Below, one piece after another: positions 1-8,907 of a stretch of DNA of 44,850 bases. A program made the position numbers and the translations under genes. Where the stretch lies: NCBI GenBank assembly GCA_903831845.1, contig CAIKZJ010000322.1:1-44850 (forward strand), written 5' to 3'. How positions within the stretch are numbered: the stretch's first letter is position 1; each line of letters starts with the position of its first letter. Under the pieces are notes generated by a model. That model searched no databases, had not been told where the DNA came from, and saw only the letters and a program-made list of their open reading frames with translations. The DNA is from an uncultured Ignavibacteriota bacterium (lineage in GTDB: Bacteria > Bacteroidota > Ignavibacteria > Tepidaquicellales > Tepidaquicellaceae).

Positions 1-1653
1 CGAATCCCGTGAAATGTTATCGAGGTGTTCCTTTGAATTGTAGAACACGGCGTTCCAGGTCTTGTCGGAAATGCCGTCGCTGACCTTGAACACGTGCGAT
101 TCGACCTTTGTGAACTTCACGTCGTCGATTATTTTCACGTTCCTTGTCATGAAAATCGGCTGTGGATTTCCGGGGCCGAACGGCTCGAAGAATGATATTA
201 TCTTTATGAACGTCGGGTTTATATCCTCGAAATTAATCTCAAGGTCGACGTCTATTTCGGGTTTAAGGTCGTCTCTTATGAGTTCTGTTTTAGCAATGTC
301 ATTAAACCTTTTCCTGAACTCGTCGATTTTATCTACATCAATCTCCAGACCCGCCGCGTGCGCGTGTCCGCCGTACTGAACAAGCATATCCTCGCAGTTC
401 TTCAGCGCTTCATAAACGTTGAAGCCGTTAATGCTTCGGGCGCTTCCCTTTGCGGTGCCTTTGATTGTTGTAAGTACGATAGTCGGGCGGTTGTATTTCT
501 CAACCATTCTTGCCGCGACGATGCTGATAACTCCGGGATGCCAGTCGGCATTATGGAGCACGATGCAATAATCATCACTACCCTTGTATTCGTCCTCGTA
601 AAGTTGATAAGCTTTTTCTGTTATATTTTTGTCAATTTCCCTTCTATTCGCGGTCTCTTCGTCGAGAATATTCACGAGGTCGTCAAGTTCTTTGGCGTTG
701 TCGCTTATGAGCATATCCACAGCCCGGTCGGCGTCGCCGAGACGGCCGACGGCGTTGATACGCGGGGCGAGAGAGAAGACGATGTTGGTTGTGTTAACCC
801 TGTTTTCCTTCAGTCCGATTTTCTCAATAAGCGCCTTAATCGAAGGACGCGGGTTTGAGTTTATTTTCGCGAAACCTTCGTTTACGAGAATCCTGTTCTC
901 GTCGGTAATAGGAACTATATCGGATGAAGTCGCTATGGCGACGAAATCGAGAAGCGTGAACGCGAAATCCTTATCGCCGAGTTTGCTGCATACTGACTGA
1001 ATCAGCTTGAAAGCCACTCCGGTTCCGCAGAGATGTTTAAACGGATATCCGCATCCCGGCTGAATCGGGTCCATAATGGCATAAGCGTTCGGCAGAATTT
1101 CCGGCGGCTGGTGATGGTCGCAGACAATCACGTCGATGCCTTTCTCGTTCGAGTAATTGACGGTATTGATTGCAGTGATGCCGCAGTCAATAGCGACGAG
1201 CAGTTTGATGTTATCCTGTTTCGCTTCGTCTATAGCGTTCTTCGAAAGGCCGTACTCCTGGCTGATCCTGTTGGGTATGAAAATCGATACATCCACGCCG
1301 TAGTGTCTCAGAAAGAGCGAGAACATCGAGGCGCCGATAATTCCGTCGACGTCGTAGTCGCCGAGAATCATCACCTTTTCCTTGTTTTGAATCGCTTCAA
1401 GAACCCTGCGGGTTGCAAGGTCGCAGCCCTTCATCAGCATGGGGTCATGCAGCTTGTCGAGTGTCGGTTTGAAGAATCTGATTACTTTGTCGTAATCGGT
1501 AACGCCTCTCATATAGAGAAGCTTGGCTACAGAATCGGGAATTTTGATTCTGCCTTTAAGGCCGCGTACTTCATTGATAAAAGTATCAAATCGGACGTAC
1601 CCGTCCCCCCCGTCTTGCGGGAATAAATTTTTTAACTTCCAAGTTTTTTCCAA
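1..1653 (-). CDS. recJ: Single-stranded-DNA-specific exonuclease RecJ (3' end truncated by window edge)
   Basis: Manual minus-strand translation: (M)EKTWKLKN..., GDYDVDGIIGASM, VIVCDHHQPPEILPNAYAIMDP, CGTGVAFKL, YGGHAHAAGLEID. TTG at 1653-1651 is in frame with the DHH motif (1119-1111). Not in the ORF track because the stop lies outside the window. Confidence 0.93.
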   Translation of the reverse strand, partial: MEKTWKLKNLFPQDGGDGYVRFDTFINEVRGLKGRIKIPDSVAKLLYMRGVTDYDKVIRFFKPTLDKLHDPMLMKGCDLATRRVLEAIQNKEKVMILGDYDVDGIIGASMFSLFLRHYGVDVSIFIPNRISQEYGLSKNAIDEAKQDNIKLLVAIDCGITAINTVNYSNEKGIDVIVCDHHQPPEILPNAYAIMDPIQPGCGYPFKHLCGTGVAFKLIQSVCSKLGDKDFAFTLLDFVAIATSSDIVPITDENRILVNEGFAKINSNPRPSIKALIEKIGLKENRVNTTNIVFSLAPRINAVGRLGDADRAVDMLISDNAKELDDLVNILDEETANRREIDKNITEKAYQLYEDEYKGSDDYCIVLHNADWHPGVISIVAARMVEKYNRPTIVLTTIKGTAKGSARSINGFNVYEALKNCEDMLVQYGGHAHAAGLEIDVDKIDEFRKRFNDIAKTELIRDDLKPEIDVDLEINFEDINPTFIKIISFFEPFGPGNPQPIFMTRNVKIIDDVKFTKVESHVFKVSDGISDKTWNAVFYNSKEHLDNISRDS

Positions 1654-1677
1654 TTTCTCTCATATTTATTTTTTTTG

Positions 1678-1761
1678 TGCTCAAAGGGGGACTCGAACCC
1701 CCACCCAAGTACATGGACTGCACCCTGAATGCAGCGCGTCTACCAGTTCCGCCATTTGAGC
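1678..1761 (-). tRNA. tRNA-Leu (anticodon CAG)
   Basis: Minus strand gctcaaatggcggaactggtagacgcgctgcaTTCAGGGtgcagtccatgtacttgggtgggggttcgagtccccctttgagc; acceptor GCTCAAA/TTTGAGC, T-loop GGTTCGAGTCC, anticodon loop TTCAGGG, class II variable arm. No CCA encoded. Confidence 0.93.
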
Positions 1762-1909
1762 AAAACTTGCACGAGAGATTTTGAAGATACTAAATCAGCC
1801 CTGTAAATTCAATTTCAAAAAAACGGCCTAAATTGAACAAACACGGCTTTAAAATCAGAATAAGTATATGTTATTGCTTATATTATTCTTTTAATCCCGA
1901 ATCTTTCCG

Positions 1910-1940
1910 GAAAATAAAAAAGGCGGGCAAAAGCCCGCCT
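1910..1940 (-). terminator. Rho-independent terminator for the gene at 1956-2885
   Basis: Minus strand AGGCGGGC-TTTT-GCCCGCCT followed by TTTTTATTTT. Confidence 0.8.
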
Positions 1941-1955
1941 GAAAAGATAGAGAAC

Positions 1956-2885
1956 TTATTTTACGAGAATCATTTTCTTTGTTTCAACATAGTCGGGAGT
2001 TGTCAGTCTGTAGAAATACATACCGCTCGAGAGCGAGCCGGCGTTAAAGTCTGTTTCATAGTAACCGGCGTTTGTATAGGCGTCATGCAAGACTTTCATC
2101 TGCTGACCGATACTGTTATAAATCTCAAGTTTTACATGCGTATTTCTCGGAATATCGAATTTAATTTTTGTAGTCGGATTAAACGGATTCGGATAGTTCT
2201 GATAAAGCGAAAATGTTTTTGGCATGTTTGTACCGATCTGATTAATACCAATATACGAACGGTTGCCTATAAACACGTCGTCGATATTACACCAGAATCC
2301 GTCTACTGAAGTGTTCATATAATATCTGAAGGCAACATAAACTTTTTGACCGTTAAACGCTGACAAAGGGAATTTATAAATTTTCCAGGTATTGTTAGCT
2401 AACGGCACACCCGCGCTGTCATTGCTTTTAAGAGTTGCAAGCTTCTGTAAAGTGAATGTCGGAATCTGTTCAGACATCACCCAGACCTGCATAGTATCCA
2501 GAAAACCCGATGAATAAAGGCTGTCAGGTCCTATAAGCATCCAGAAAATAAGGCTGTCGCCCGTTTTGACTGTAAAACTGTCCGTGAACACCCAGTCATC
2601 AGCGATAGGGTCTCCCGCAGTCCATGGACAGGTGAGGGCTCTAACACTGTTATGAGCCCTTGTTTTCAGGACTGTACTTCCAACATAGAACTTTCCTGTA
2701 TCCCTGACGGCCCATTCGCGTCCGGGACCAGAGATCGGGTCTTCGCTGAATTTAGCCCAGTTCGGAGGAAGGCTGTCCGGACCGAATCCAGTGTTTTCAA
2801 AATTCTGGTTTATAAGTATTCTTTGCGCAAATACAGTGGGAATAAAAAAGGCAAATAATAAAAGAGTAAATATAACTTTTTTCAT
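1956..2885 (-). CDS. Secreted protein with adhesin/choice-of-anchor-like domain and T9SS type A sorting domain
   Basis: Signal peptide MKKVIFTLLLFAFFIPTVFAQ; C-terminal YQNYPNPFNPTTKIKFDIP...GMYFYRLTTPDYVETKKMILVK. Confidence 0.85.
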   Translation of the reverse strand: MKKVIFTLLLFAFFIPTVFAQRILINQNFENTGFGPDSLPPNWAKFSEDPISGPGREWAVRDTGKFYVGSTVLKTRAHNSVRALTCPWTAGDPIADDWVFTDSFTVKTGDSLIFWMLIGPDSLYSSGFLDTMQVWVMSEQIPTFTLQKLATLKSNDSAGVPLANNTWKIYKFPLSAFNGQKVYVAFRYYMNTSVDGFWCNIDDVFIGNRSYIGINQIGTNMPKTFSLYQNYPNPFNPTTKIKFDIPRNTHVKLEIYNSIGQQMKVLHDAYTNAGYYETDFNAGSLSSGMYFYRLTTPDYVETKKMILVK

Positions 2886-2995
2886 ATTTCTCCTTTCAGG
2901 TTAGGTTTCCTTTAATTTAGTAATTTTTTCGGAATAAAAAAGCAATAATCTTATCGAAAAATAAATTTTGACAGGAACCAGAATAACTAGTATTG

Positions 2996-3478
2996 CTACT
3001 TTATACTCTTAACTTTGCTCGCGAGTATCTTTTCCTGAAGAGTCATCAGGGCATTAAGAAGGTTATCGGGTCTCGGCGGACAGCCGGCAACGTATACGTC
3101 GACGGGCAGGAACAGATCGATTCCCTGCACGACCGAATAGCTGCGGTACATGCCGCCGGATGAAGTGCAGGCGCCCATGGCGATTACCCATTTGGGGTCG
3201 GGCATCTGGTCGTAAATTTTTCTGACGACCTGCGCCATTTTATAAGTAGTAGTACCGGCGACTATCATAACGTCGCTCTGGCGCGGTGAGAAACGGAAAA
3301 CTTCGGAACCGAAACGGGATATATCGAATCTGGATGCCGCCGCCGCCATCATTTCGATAGCGCAGCATGAAATGCCCATAGGCATGGGCCATAAAGAATT
3401 CTTGCGCGACCATTCTATAAGGTCGTTGAGTTTGGATGTTATAAATCCGTCTTTGCTTAGTTTTTCTTCTAATCCCAT
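2996..3478 (-). CDS. nuoB: NADH-quinone oxidoreductase subunit B
   Basis: [16 protein letters not shown]...[46 protein letters not shown]...[13 protein letters not shown]: NuoB cluster N2 motifs. Confidence 0.96.
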   Translation of the reverse strand: MGLEEKLSKDGFITSKLNDLIEWSRKNSLWPMPMGISCCAIEMMAAAASRFDISRFGSEVFRFSPRQSDVMIVAGTTTYKMAQVVRKIYDQMPDPKWVIAMGACTSSGGMYRSYSVVQGIDLFLPVDVYVAGCPPRPDNLLNALMTLQEKILASKVKSIK

Positions 3479-3837
3479 TTGAGCACCCCTTTCTTGTATT
3501 CGTAAACCAGTCCGGCTATGAGTATCACTATGAAAATCATCGCAATGGCCAGTGAGTAGAGCATTTCCGGTCTCGGCAGACTAAGGAACGATACGGCCCA
3601 CGGATAAAGGAATACGATTTCAATGTCGAAGACAATGAAACTGACAGCGACCATATAATATTTCACGGAGAACCGCTCACGGGCGGACTGGATCGGCTCC
3701 ATACCGCTTTCGTAAGTGGATTCCTTTTCCTTGTTCGGATTCCTCGGCCCGAAAAACACGGTGAACTTTATCATCACCACCGCGAAAATCAGCGCGAATC
3801 CCGCTATGACCAGTATTGGTATGTACGATGAAAGCAT
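3469..3837 (-). CDS. nuoA: NADH-quinone oxidoreductase subunit A
   Basis: [48 protein letters not shown]; overlaps nuoB by 10 nt. Confidence 0.95.
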   Translation of the reverse strand: MLSSYIPILVIAGFALIFAVVMIKFTVFFGPRNPNKEKESTYESGMEPIQSARERFSVKYYMVAVSFIVFDIEIVFLYPWAVSFLSLPRPEMLYSLAIAMIFIVILIAGLVYEYKKGVLKWD

Positions 3838-3895
3838 AGAATAATATAAAATATATAACAGTGAGATTAAACGGAAAATTCATTCCTTCTTCTGA

Positions 3896-3923
3896 GAATC
3901 TAGAATTTAGAATCTAGAATTTA
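3896..3923. repeat. Heptanucleotide tandem array, 4 units (GAATCTA/GAATTTA; reverse complement TARATTC)
   Basis: gaatcta gaattta gaatcta gaattta read directly. Confidence 0.9.
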
Positions 3924-3947
3924 GCAGAGATTTGGCAGATAGAATCA

Positions 3948-3967
3948 ATCCCGACAAGTCGGGACGC
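3948..3967 (-). repeat. Palindrome-core repeat GCGTCCCGACTTGTCGGGAT, left copy, inverted
   Basis: atCCCGACaaGTCGGGacgc; exact 20-nt reverse complement of 5309-5328. Confidence 0.9.
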
Positions 3968-4052
3968 AAAGAACGCGGAAGCAAGAATCAAGAGGAGCAA
4001 AAAAAATAAAATTTATTATAGACTTCATATTCCAGATATAAGCTCTTAGTAC

Positions 4053-4101
4053 TAGATTCTAGATTCTAGATTCTAAATTCTAAATTCTAAATTCTTGATT
4101 C
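4053..4101. repeat. Heptanucleotide tandem array, 7 units (TAGATTC x3, TAAATTC x3, TTGATTC)
   Basis: Seven contiguous 7-nt units read directly. Confidence 0.93.
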
Positions 4102-4117
4102 TGTTCTGAAAAAAGAA

Positions 4118-4142
4118 AACCCGGCTCGCTACCGGGTTTTTC
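4118..4142. terminator. Terminator-like hairpin AACCCGG-ctcgcta-CCGGGTT with flanking A/T runs
   Basis: 7-bp stem preceded by an A-rich run and followed by TTTTCC; could act on either strand. Confidence 0.6.
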
Positions 4143-4304
4143 CTAAACATTCTGGAGACCGAAAGTGGAAAAATGTTGTTTACTTCTTACTGCTCTCAAT
4201 TACTGTTACGTATCGGGTTTCGATAAGTTTCAGATGTAAAAACAGTGTTTATTTCCGCAACTGTATCTTTATTAAAACGTATAATAATCAACAAACCATA
4301 GCTT

Positions 4305-5189
4305 ATGAAAAAACAAGCATTTACCGCATTTATTTTTCTTATTATACTAATCTCTGTAAACTTATTCGCGCAGGATTCCACTAAAGCCCCCAGGCGAAAG
4401 ATAGCGCAGTTGTCGCCAGGTCTGTGGGAAATCACGCTTGTTCCGGTCAATATTCTGGCTTCGATAGGACCAGACGGGATATTCATTGTTGATGCAAATT
4501 ACTATGAATACGGAAAATTTCTTAAAAATATTCTTGACAGCATAAGCGGAGGGAAGAAACTCGAGTATATCGCCGACACCCACTGGCATTTCGACCATGC
4601 GGGAGGGCAAAAGTATTTCGGAAACGGAGTAAAAATAATCGCGCACGATAACGTGAGGAAACTCCTTTCTGAAGACGGGACGCTTCTCGGAGAAGTTCAG
4701 AAAGCGTATCCCGGTTCCGCTCTGCCGAATATTACGTTCACGGATTCTTACGAACTTAAGTTCAACGGCGACAGCATAAAAATCATTTCGATGTCGGGCA
4801 GTCATTCTGACGGCGACGCCGTTGTTTATTTCAGGAACGCGAATGTCATACATATCGGAGATATTATTTTCGCGGACGAATTTCCTTTCATCGACACCGA
4901 ACACGGCGGAAACGCGCTGACGATGCTTGAAAGCATAAGAAAGATCATTCAGATGACGCCTTCCGATATTAAGATTATCCCCGGCCACGGCAGGGTTTAC
5001 AGCAGGTCTGAACTCGGGGAATACGCGGATATAATCGGCAAGACTATTGAAATAGTAAGAAATGAAAAGAACAGCGGAAAATCGCTGAATGAAATACAGG
5101 ATAAAGATGTCCTGAAAGAATACAAGGATTTAGCCAATTCGTTCTCCTGCAGCGACTGGATTGAGTTTGTGTACAAAAGCCTCAACTGA
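4305..5189 (+). CDS. Exported metallo-beta-lactamase-fold hydrolase
   Basis: Signal peptide MKKQAFTAFIFLIILISVNLFAQ; ADTHWHFDHAGG (HxHxDH), SGSHSDGDAVVYF, IIPGHG. Confidence 0.9.
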   Translation: MKKQAFTAFIFLIILISVNLFAQDSTKAPRRKIAQLSPGLWEITLVPVNILASIGPDGIFIVDANYYEYGKFLKNILDSISGGKKLEYIADTHWHFDHAGGQKYFGNGVKIIAHDNVRKLLSEDGTLLGEVQKAYPGSALPNITFTDSYELKFNGDSIKIISMSGSHSDGDAVVYFRNANVIHIGDIIFADEFPFIDTEHGGNALTMLESIRKIIQMTPSDIKIIPGHGRVYSRSELGEYADIIGKTIEIVRNEKNSGKSLNEIQDKDVLKEYKDLANSFSCSDWIEFVYKSLN

Positions 5190-5219
5190 TTGAGAGAATT
5201 AAAAATCCGTTTCACAAAA

Positions 5220-5251
5220 ACTCGTGACTACGCCGGAGCGTAGTCACGAGT
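5220..5251. repeat. Perfect 14-bp hairpin ACTCGTGACTACGC-CGGA-GCGTAGTCACGAGT
   Basis: Exact inverted repeat 31 nt after the MBL-fold gene stop; no T-run directly after it. Confidence 0.9.
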
Positions 5252-5292
5252 GAAAAATAATCTTCGCTTCTAAAATCCGCGTTCGGCGTCTA

Positions 5293-5328
5293 CCCCGAGT
5301 TACTCGGGGCGTCCCGACTTGTCGGGAT
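5293..5328 (+). repeat. Tandem palindromes CCCCGAG-tta-CTCGGGG and CCCGAC-tt-GTCGGG; right copy of the composite repeat
   Basis: Read directly; 5309-5328 is identical to the reverse complement of 3948-3967. Confidence 0.9.
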
Positions 5329-5431
5329 AAATTCTAGATTCTGATGTTCTCGCTCTTCTTGATTCTTGATTCTTGATTCTTGATTCTCGTAAGCAATTCC
5401 AGCTAGATTCTAGATTCTAAATTCTAGATTC
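5328..5431. repeat. Heptanucleotide arrays: TAAATTC,TAGATTC (5328-5341), TTGATTC x4 (5359-5386), TAGATTC/TAAATTC x4 (5404-5431)
   Basis: Contiguous 7-nt units read directly, separated by 17-nt spacers. Confidence 0.9.
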
Positions 5432-5488
5432 TCAATAATTCCTTATCAATTGTTTCACGAAATGATTAATTTCTACAAAATTACAGAG

Positions 5489-6433
5489 ATGGCACAAAAG
5501 AGAGTATTAATCACAGGCGCGGCAGGATTTATCGGTTCGCATTTATGCGACAGGTTCATAAAGGAAGGATTCCAGGTTATCGGAATGGACAACCTAAGCA
5601 CAGGTTCGATGAAGAACATAGAGCATCTTTTTCCGAAGAAGGAATTCGAATTTTATTTTCACGACGTCACAAAATTCGTGCACGTGCCCGGCAGCCTGGA
5701 TTACATACTCCATTTCGCATCTCCCGCAAGCCCGATCGATTATCTTAAAATCCCGATACAGACATTGAAAGTCGGCTCTCTCGGAACCCATAATCTGCTT
5801 GGACTCGCGAAAGAAAAGAAGTCGCGTTTTCTTATCGCTTCGACATCCGAAATTTACGGCGACCCGAACGTTCATCCGCAGACGGAAGAATACTGGGGCA
5901 ACGTCAATCCCATAGGTCCGCGCGGAGTTTACGACGAGGCGAAGAGATTCATGGAAGCGATAACGATGGCATATCACACATATCACGGACTCGATACTCG
6001 CATAGTGAGAATATTCAACACGTACGGCCCGAGAATGAGGTTAAACGACGGCCGCGCTCTGCCCGCTTTCATTGGTCAGGCGATACGAGGCGAAGACATC
6101 ACGGTTTTCGGCGACGGAAGCCAGACGCGCTCGTTCTGTTTCATAGACGACATGGTGGAAGGAATTTTCAGGCTGCTTATGAGCGATTACTCGATGCCCG
6201 TGAACATCGGCAATCCGGACGAAATTACAATCAAAGAGTTCGCCGAAGAAATAATAAAGCTTACTGGCACGAAGCAGAAAATTGTTTACGAGGAACTGCC
6301 GACAGACGACCCGAAACAGCGCCAGCCCGACATTACAAAGGCGAAGAAGATTCTCGGCTGGGAGCCGAAAGTTTCCCGCGCAGAAGGGCTTAAGATCACT
6401 TACGAATACTTTAAAAAGATTATTGAGAAATAA
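5489..6433 (+). CDS. UDP-glucuronate decarboxylase (UDP-xylose synthase-type extended SDR)
   Basis: [24 protein letters not shown]...[37 protein letters not shown]...[40 protein letters not shown]. The ORF starts at 5450 but the conserved start is the ATG at 5489. Confidence 0.93.
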   Translation: MAQKRVLITGAAGFIGSHLCDRFIKEGFQVIGMDNLSTGSMKNIEHLFPKKEFEFYFHDVTKFVHVPGSLDYILHFASPASPIDYLKIPIQTLKVGSLGTHNLLGLAKEKKSRFLIASTSEIYGDPNVHPQTEEYWGNVNPIGPRGVYDEAKRFMEAITMAYHTYHGLDTRIVRIFNTYGPRMRLNDGRALPAFIGQAIRGEDITVFGDGSQTRSFCFIDDMVEGIFRLLMSDYSMPVNIGNPDEITIKEFAEEIIKLTGTKQKIVYEELPTDDPKQRQPDITKAKKILGWEPKVSRAEGLKITYEYFKKIIEK

Positions 6434-6436
6434 TTA

Positions 6437-7765
6437 TTACGGCTTTACCGTTTTTCTTCCTATGCTGTAATAAGTATATCCGAGTTCTTTCATTTTATCC
6501 AGCGAATATATATTCCTTCCGTCGAATATTATTTTATTCTTCAGAAGCGAAGTCACTTTATCGAAATCCGGATTCCTGAATTCGTTCCACTCCGTGAAAA
6601 CAAGAAGAGCTTCTGCGCCTTTTATTGCCTCATACTCGTCTTTCGCGTAAGTAATTGTATCTTTCAGATAGAACTTTGACGTCTCAACGGCAGCGGGATC
6701 ATATGCGGTTACCTTCGCGCCTGCTTTGAGCAGTTCGTTTATGATAACAACAGACGGAGCTTCCCTCATATCGTCAGTGTTCGGTTTGAAAGCGAGTCCC
6801 CATACGCCGAAATGTTTTCCCTTTATATCGTTGTTGAAATGTTTCAGGACTTTATTGAATAGTACTTTCTTCTGGGCTTTGTTTATTTTATCGACAACCG
6901 TAAGAAGGCTCATTTCGGAGCCTTTGTCTATTGAAGTTTTAATAAGCGCGTTGACGTCTTTGGGGAAACATGAGCCGCCGTAACCGATTCCGGCGAAAAG
7001 GAATCTCTTTCCGATTCTCGTGTCCGTTCCCATACCTCTTCTGACGTTGTCGATATCCGCGCCCGCCGCTTCGCAGAAGTTGGCGAGTTCGTTCATGTAA
7101 GTGATTCTCATAGCGAGGTAAGAGTTCGCGGCATACTTCGTGACTTCGGAACTTGCCGTATTCATTTCGACAATCGGATTTCCCTGCCTGACGAACGGTT
7201 CGTAAAGCAGGCGCATTTTATCGAGCGCGGTTTTGCTTTCGGAACCGATGACAATTCTGTCGGGTTTCATGAAATCGTCTACGGCGAATCCTTCCCGCAG
7301 AAACTCGGGGTTTGAAACTATATCGAAATTGTCGCCGCCTTCTTTTCTGATTTCCTTTTCGACAAGCTGCGCCGTTCCGACAGGAACGGTGCTCTTGTTG
7401 ACTATAATCTTATAATTTTTATTTCCATCGTTATTCAGAATCTTTCCGATTTCCTTAGCGACGCCGAGCACGTACTGAAGGTCGGCGGAACCGTCCTCGC
7501 CCTGCGGAGTGGGAAGGCAGAGAAAAACAACTTCCGTATTCAGCACTGCATGCTTCAGATCGCCTGTGAAACTCAGTCTGCCCTTTTCTATGTTCCTGCT
7601 GAATATTATTTCAAGGCCGGGCTCATAGATAGTGACTTCAGCGTTCTGGAGTTTTTTTAGTTTTTCGGGACTGTTATCGACGCATATTACATTGTTGCCC
7701 ATTTCAGCGAAGCAGGTTCCTGAAACAAGTCCCACATATCCTGTACCGATTACGGAAATATCCAT
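6437..7765 (-). CDS. ugd: UDP-glucose 6-dehydrogenase
   Basis: MDISVIGTGYVGLVSGTCFAEMGNNVICVD...SNPEFLREGFAVDDFMKPDRIVIG...GYGGSCFPKDVNALI...GLAFKPNTDDMREAPS. Confidence 0.96.
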   Translation of the reverse strand: MDISVIGTGYVGLVSGTCFAEMGNNVICVDNSPEKLKKLQNAEVTIYEPGLEIIFSRNIEKGRLSFTGDLKHAVLNTEVVFLCLPTPQGEDGSADLQYVLGVAKEIGKILNNDGNKNYKIIVNKSTVPVGTAQLVEKEIRKEGGDNFDIVSNPEFLREGFAVDDFMKPDRIVIGSESKTALDKMRLLYEPFVRQGNPIVEMNTASSEVTKYAANSYLAMRITYMNELANFCEAAGADIDNVRRGMGTDTRIGKRFLFAGIGYGGSCFPKDVNALIKTSIDKGSEMSLLTVVDKINKAQKKVLFNKVLKHFNNDIKGKHFGVWGLAFKPNTDDMREAPSVVIINELLKAGAKVTAYDPAAVETSKFYLKDTITYAKDEYEAIKGAEALLVFTEWNEFRNPDFDKVTSLLKNKIIFDGRNIYSLDKMKELGYTYYSIGRKTVKP

Positions 7766-7782
7766 ATATATAAATTTATTGA

Positions 7783-8757
7783 TTAATATTTTTGATTTTT
7801 ATGCCAGTTCCAGGCTGTTTCGATTATTCTTTTCAGACCGTATTCCGGTTTCCAGCCGAGAACTTTTTTTGCTTTCGCGTTATCCGCTATTAGCACCGCA
7901 GGATCCCCGGCGCGTCTGCCAGTAATTTCCGATATTATTTCTTTGCCTGTCACTTCCCTTGCGGCGTCGACGATTTCCTTCACGGAATAACCTTCGCCTG
8001 TTCCAACATTGATCGCAGCTGATGGATTTCCGTCATTCAGGTATTCGAGAGCAAGAACATGCGCGTCGGCAAGGTCGTTAACGTGAATGTAATCCCGAAG
8101 ACACGTGCCGTCTTTCGTCCCGTAATCGTCTCCGTAAATCTTTATGCTGTCTCTTTTTCCGAGAGCGGTATAGAGAACAAGAGGTATGAGATGCGGTTCC
8201 GGATCATGGCTCTCGCCAATCGAGCCGTCGTCGGAATCACCCGCAGCGTTGAAATACCTTAGAGCTGTGTATTTAAGTCCGTGCGATCCGTCGAAATCAG
8301 ATAGTATGTTTTCAATCATCAGTTTCGTTTTCGCGTAAGGATTTATCGGAGCAGGCACCTGCTCTTCCGAAATCGGAATTCTCTCGGGATTGCCGTACAC
8401 GGAACAGGTTGAAGAAAATACAAACTTTTTGACGCCGTATTCGTTGACGGTTTTTATGAGATTGAAACTTCCTGTTACATTATTTTCATAATATAGTCCG
8501 GGATTTTCGACTGACTCGCCGACATACGCGAAGGCCGCGAAGTGAACCACGGCATCGAATGAATGTTTCGAAAAAACATACTTCAGACTGTTAACATCCA
8601 GAAGGTCGGCCTTTTCAAAAACCGCATCTTTCGGAACGGATTCGATATGTCCGCGCGAAAGGTTGTCGAGAATGACTACCTCATGGCCTTTTTTCTGAAG
8701 TCTTCTGACAGTATGCGAACCTATGTAACCTGCACCGCCTGTAACGAGTACGCGCAT
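7783..8757 (-). CDS. galE: UDP-glucose 4-epimerase
   Basis: MRVLVTGGAGYIGSHTVRRLQ...FSSTCSVYGNPERIPISEEQ...NPYAKTKLMIE...ALRYFNAAGDSDDGSIGESHDPEPHLIPLVL. Confidence 0.95.
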   Translation of the reverse strand: MRVLVTGGAGYIGSHTVRRLQKKGHEVVILDNLSRGHIESVPKDAVFEKADLLDVNSLKYVFSKHSFDAVVHFAAFAYVGESVENPGLYYENNVTGSFNLIKTVNEYGVKKFVFSSTCSVYGNPERIPISEEQVPAPINPYAKTKLMIENILSDFDGSHGLKYTALRYFNAAGDSDDGSIGESHDPEPHLIPLVLYTALGKRDSIKIYGDDYGTKDGTCLRDYIHVNDLADAHVLALEYLNDGNPSAAINVGTGEGYSVKEIVDAAREVTGKEIISEITGRRAGDPAVLIADNAKAKKVLGWKPEYGLKRIIETAWNWHKNQKY

Positions 8758-8822
8758 TTTTTATTTTTGATTAAATATTTATGAAAGTAGTAATTTAAAA
8801 GGGCTTAATAAATGGAGAAAAA

Positions 8823-8885
8823 TATCAAAAAATATAAAATATCAAAAATATAAAATCAAAAATACATATTAAAAATCAAATATGA
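8823..8885. repeat. A-rich degenerate tandem (ATCAAAAATATAAA-like units)
   Basis: aatatcaaaaaatataaaatatcaaaaatataaaatcaaaaatacatattaaaaatcaaatatg. Confidence 0.6.
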
Positions 8886-8907
8886 ATATAGTATTAGTTT
8901 TCCGACT

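Noticed and set aside
62-1759. Five overlapping plus-strand ORFs (62-379, 358-858, 629-1000, 1033-1626, 1523-1759)
   Set aside because: They are antisense to recJ and tRNA-Leu; the minus strand encodes a continuous RecJ reading frame with conserved motifs.
4053-4101. Tandem repeats as a CRISPR array
   Set aside because: Units are 7 nt and contiguous with no 30-40-nt unique spacers; no cas genes in the window.
4362-4988. 208-aa minus-strand ORF within the MBL-fold gene
   Set aside because: Antisense shadow; the plus frame has a signal peptide and the HxHxDH motif.
4305-5189. Beta-lactamase resistance gene
   Set aside because: Only the MBL-fold metal motif is seen; sequence features fit a generic exported MBL-fold hydrolase, with no support for a beta-lactamase call.
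8823-8885. A-rich tract as a promoter array or origin-type repeat
   Set aside because: Degenerate low-complexity sequence; no consistent boxes could be identified by eye.
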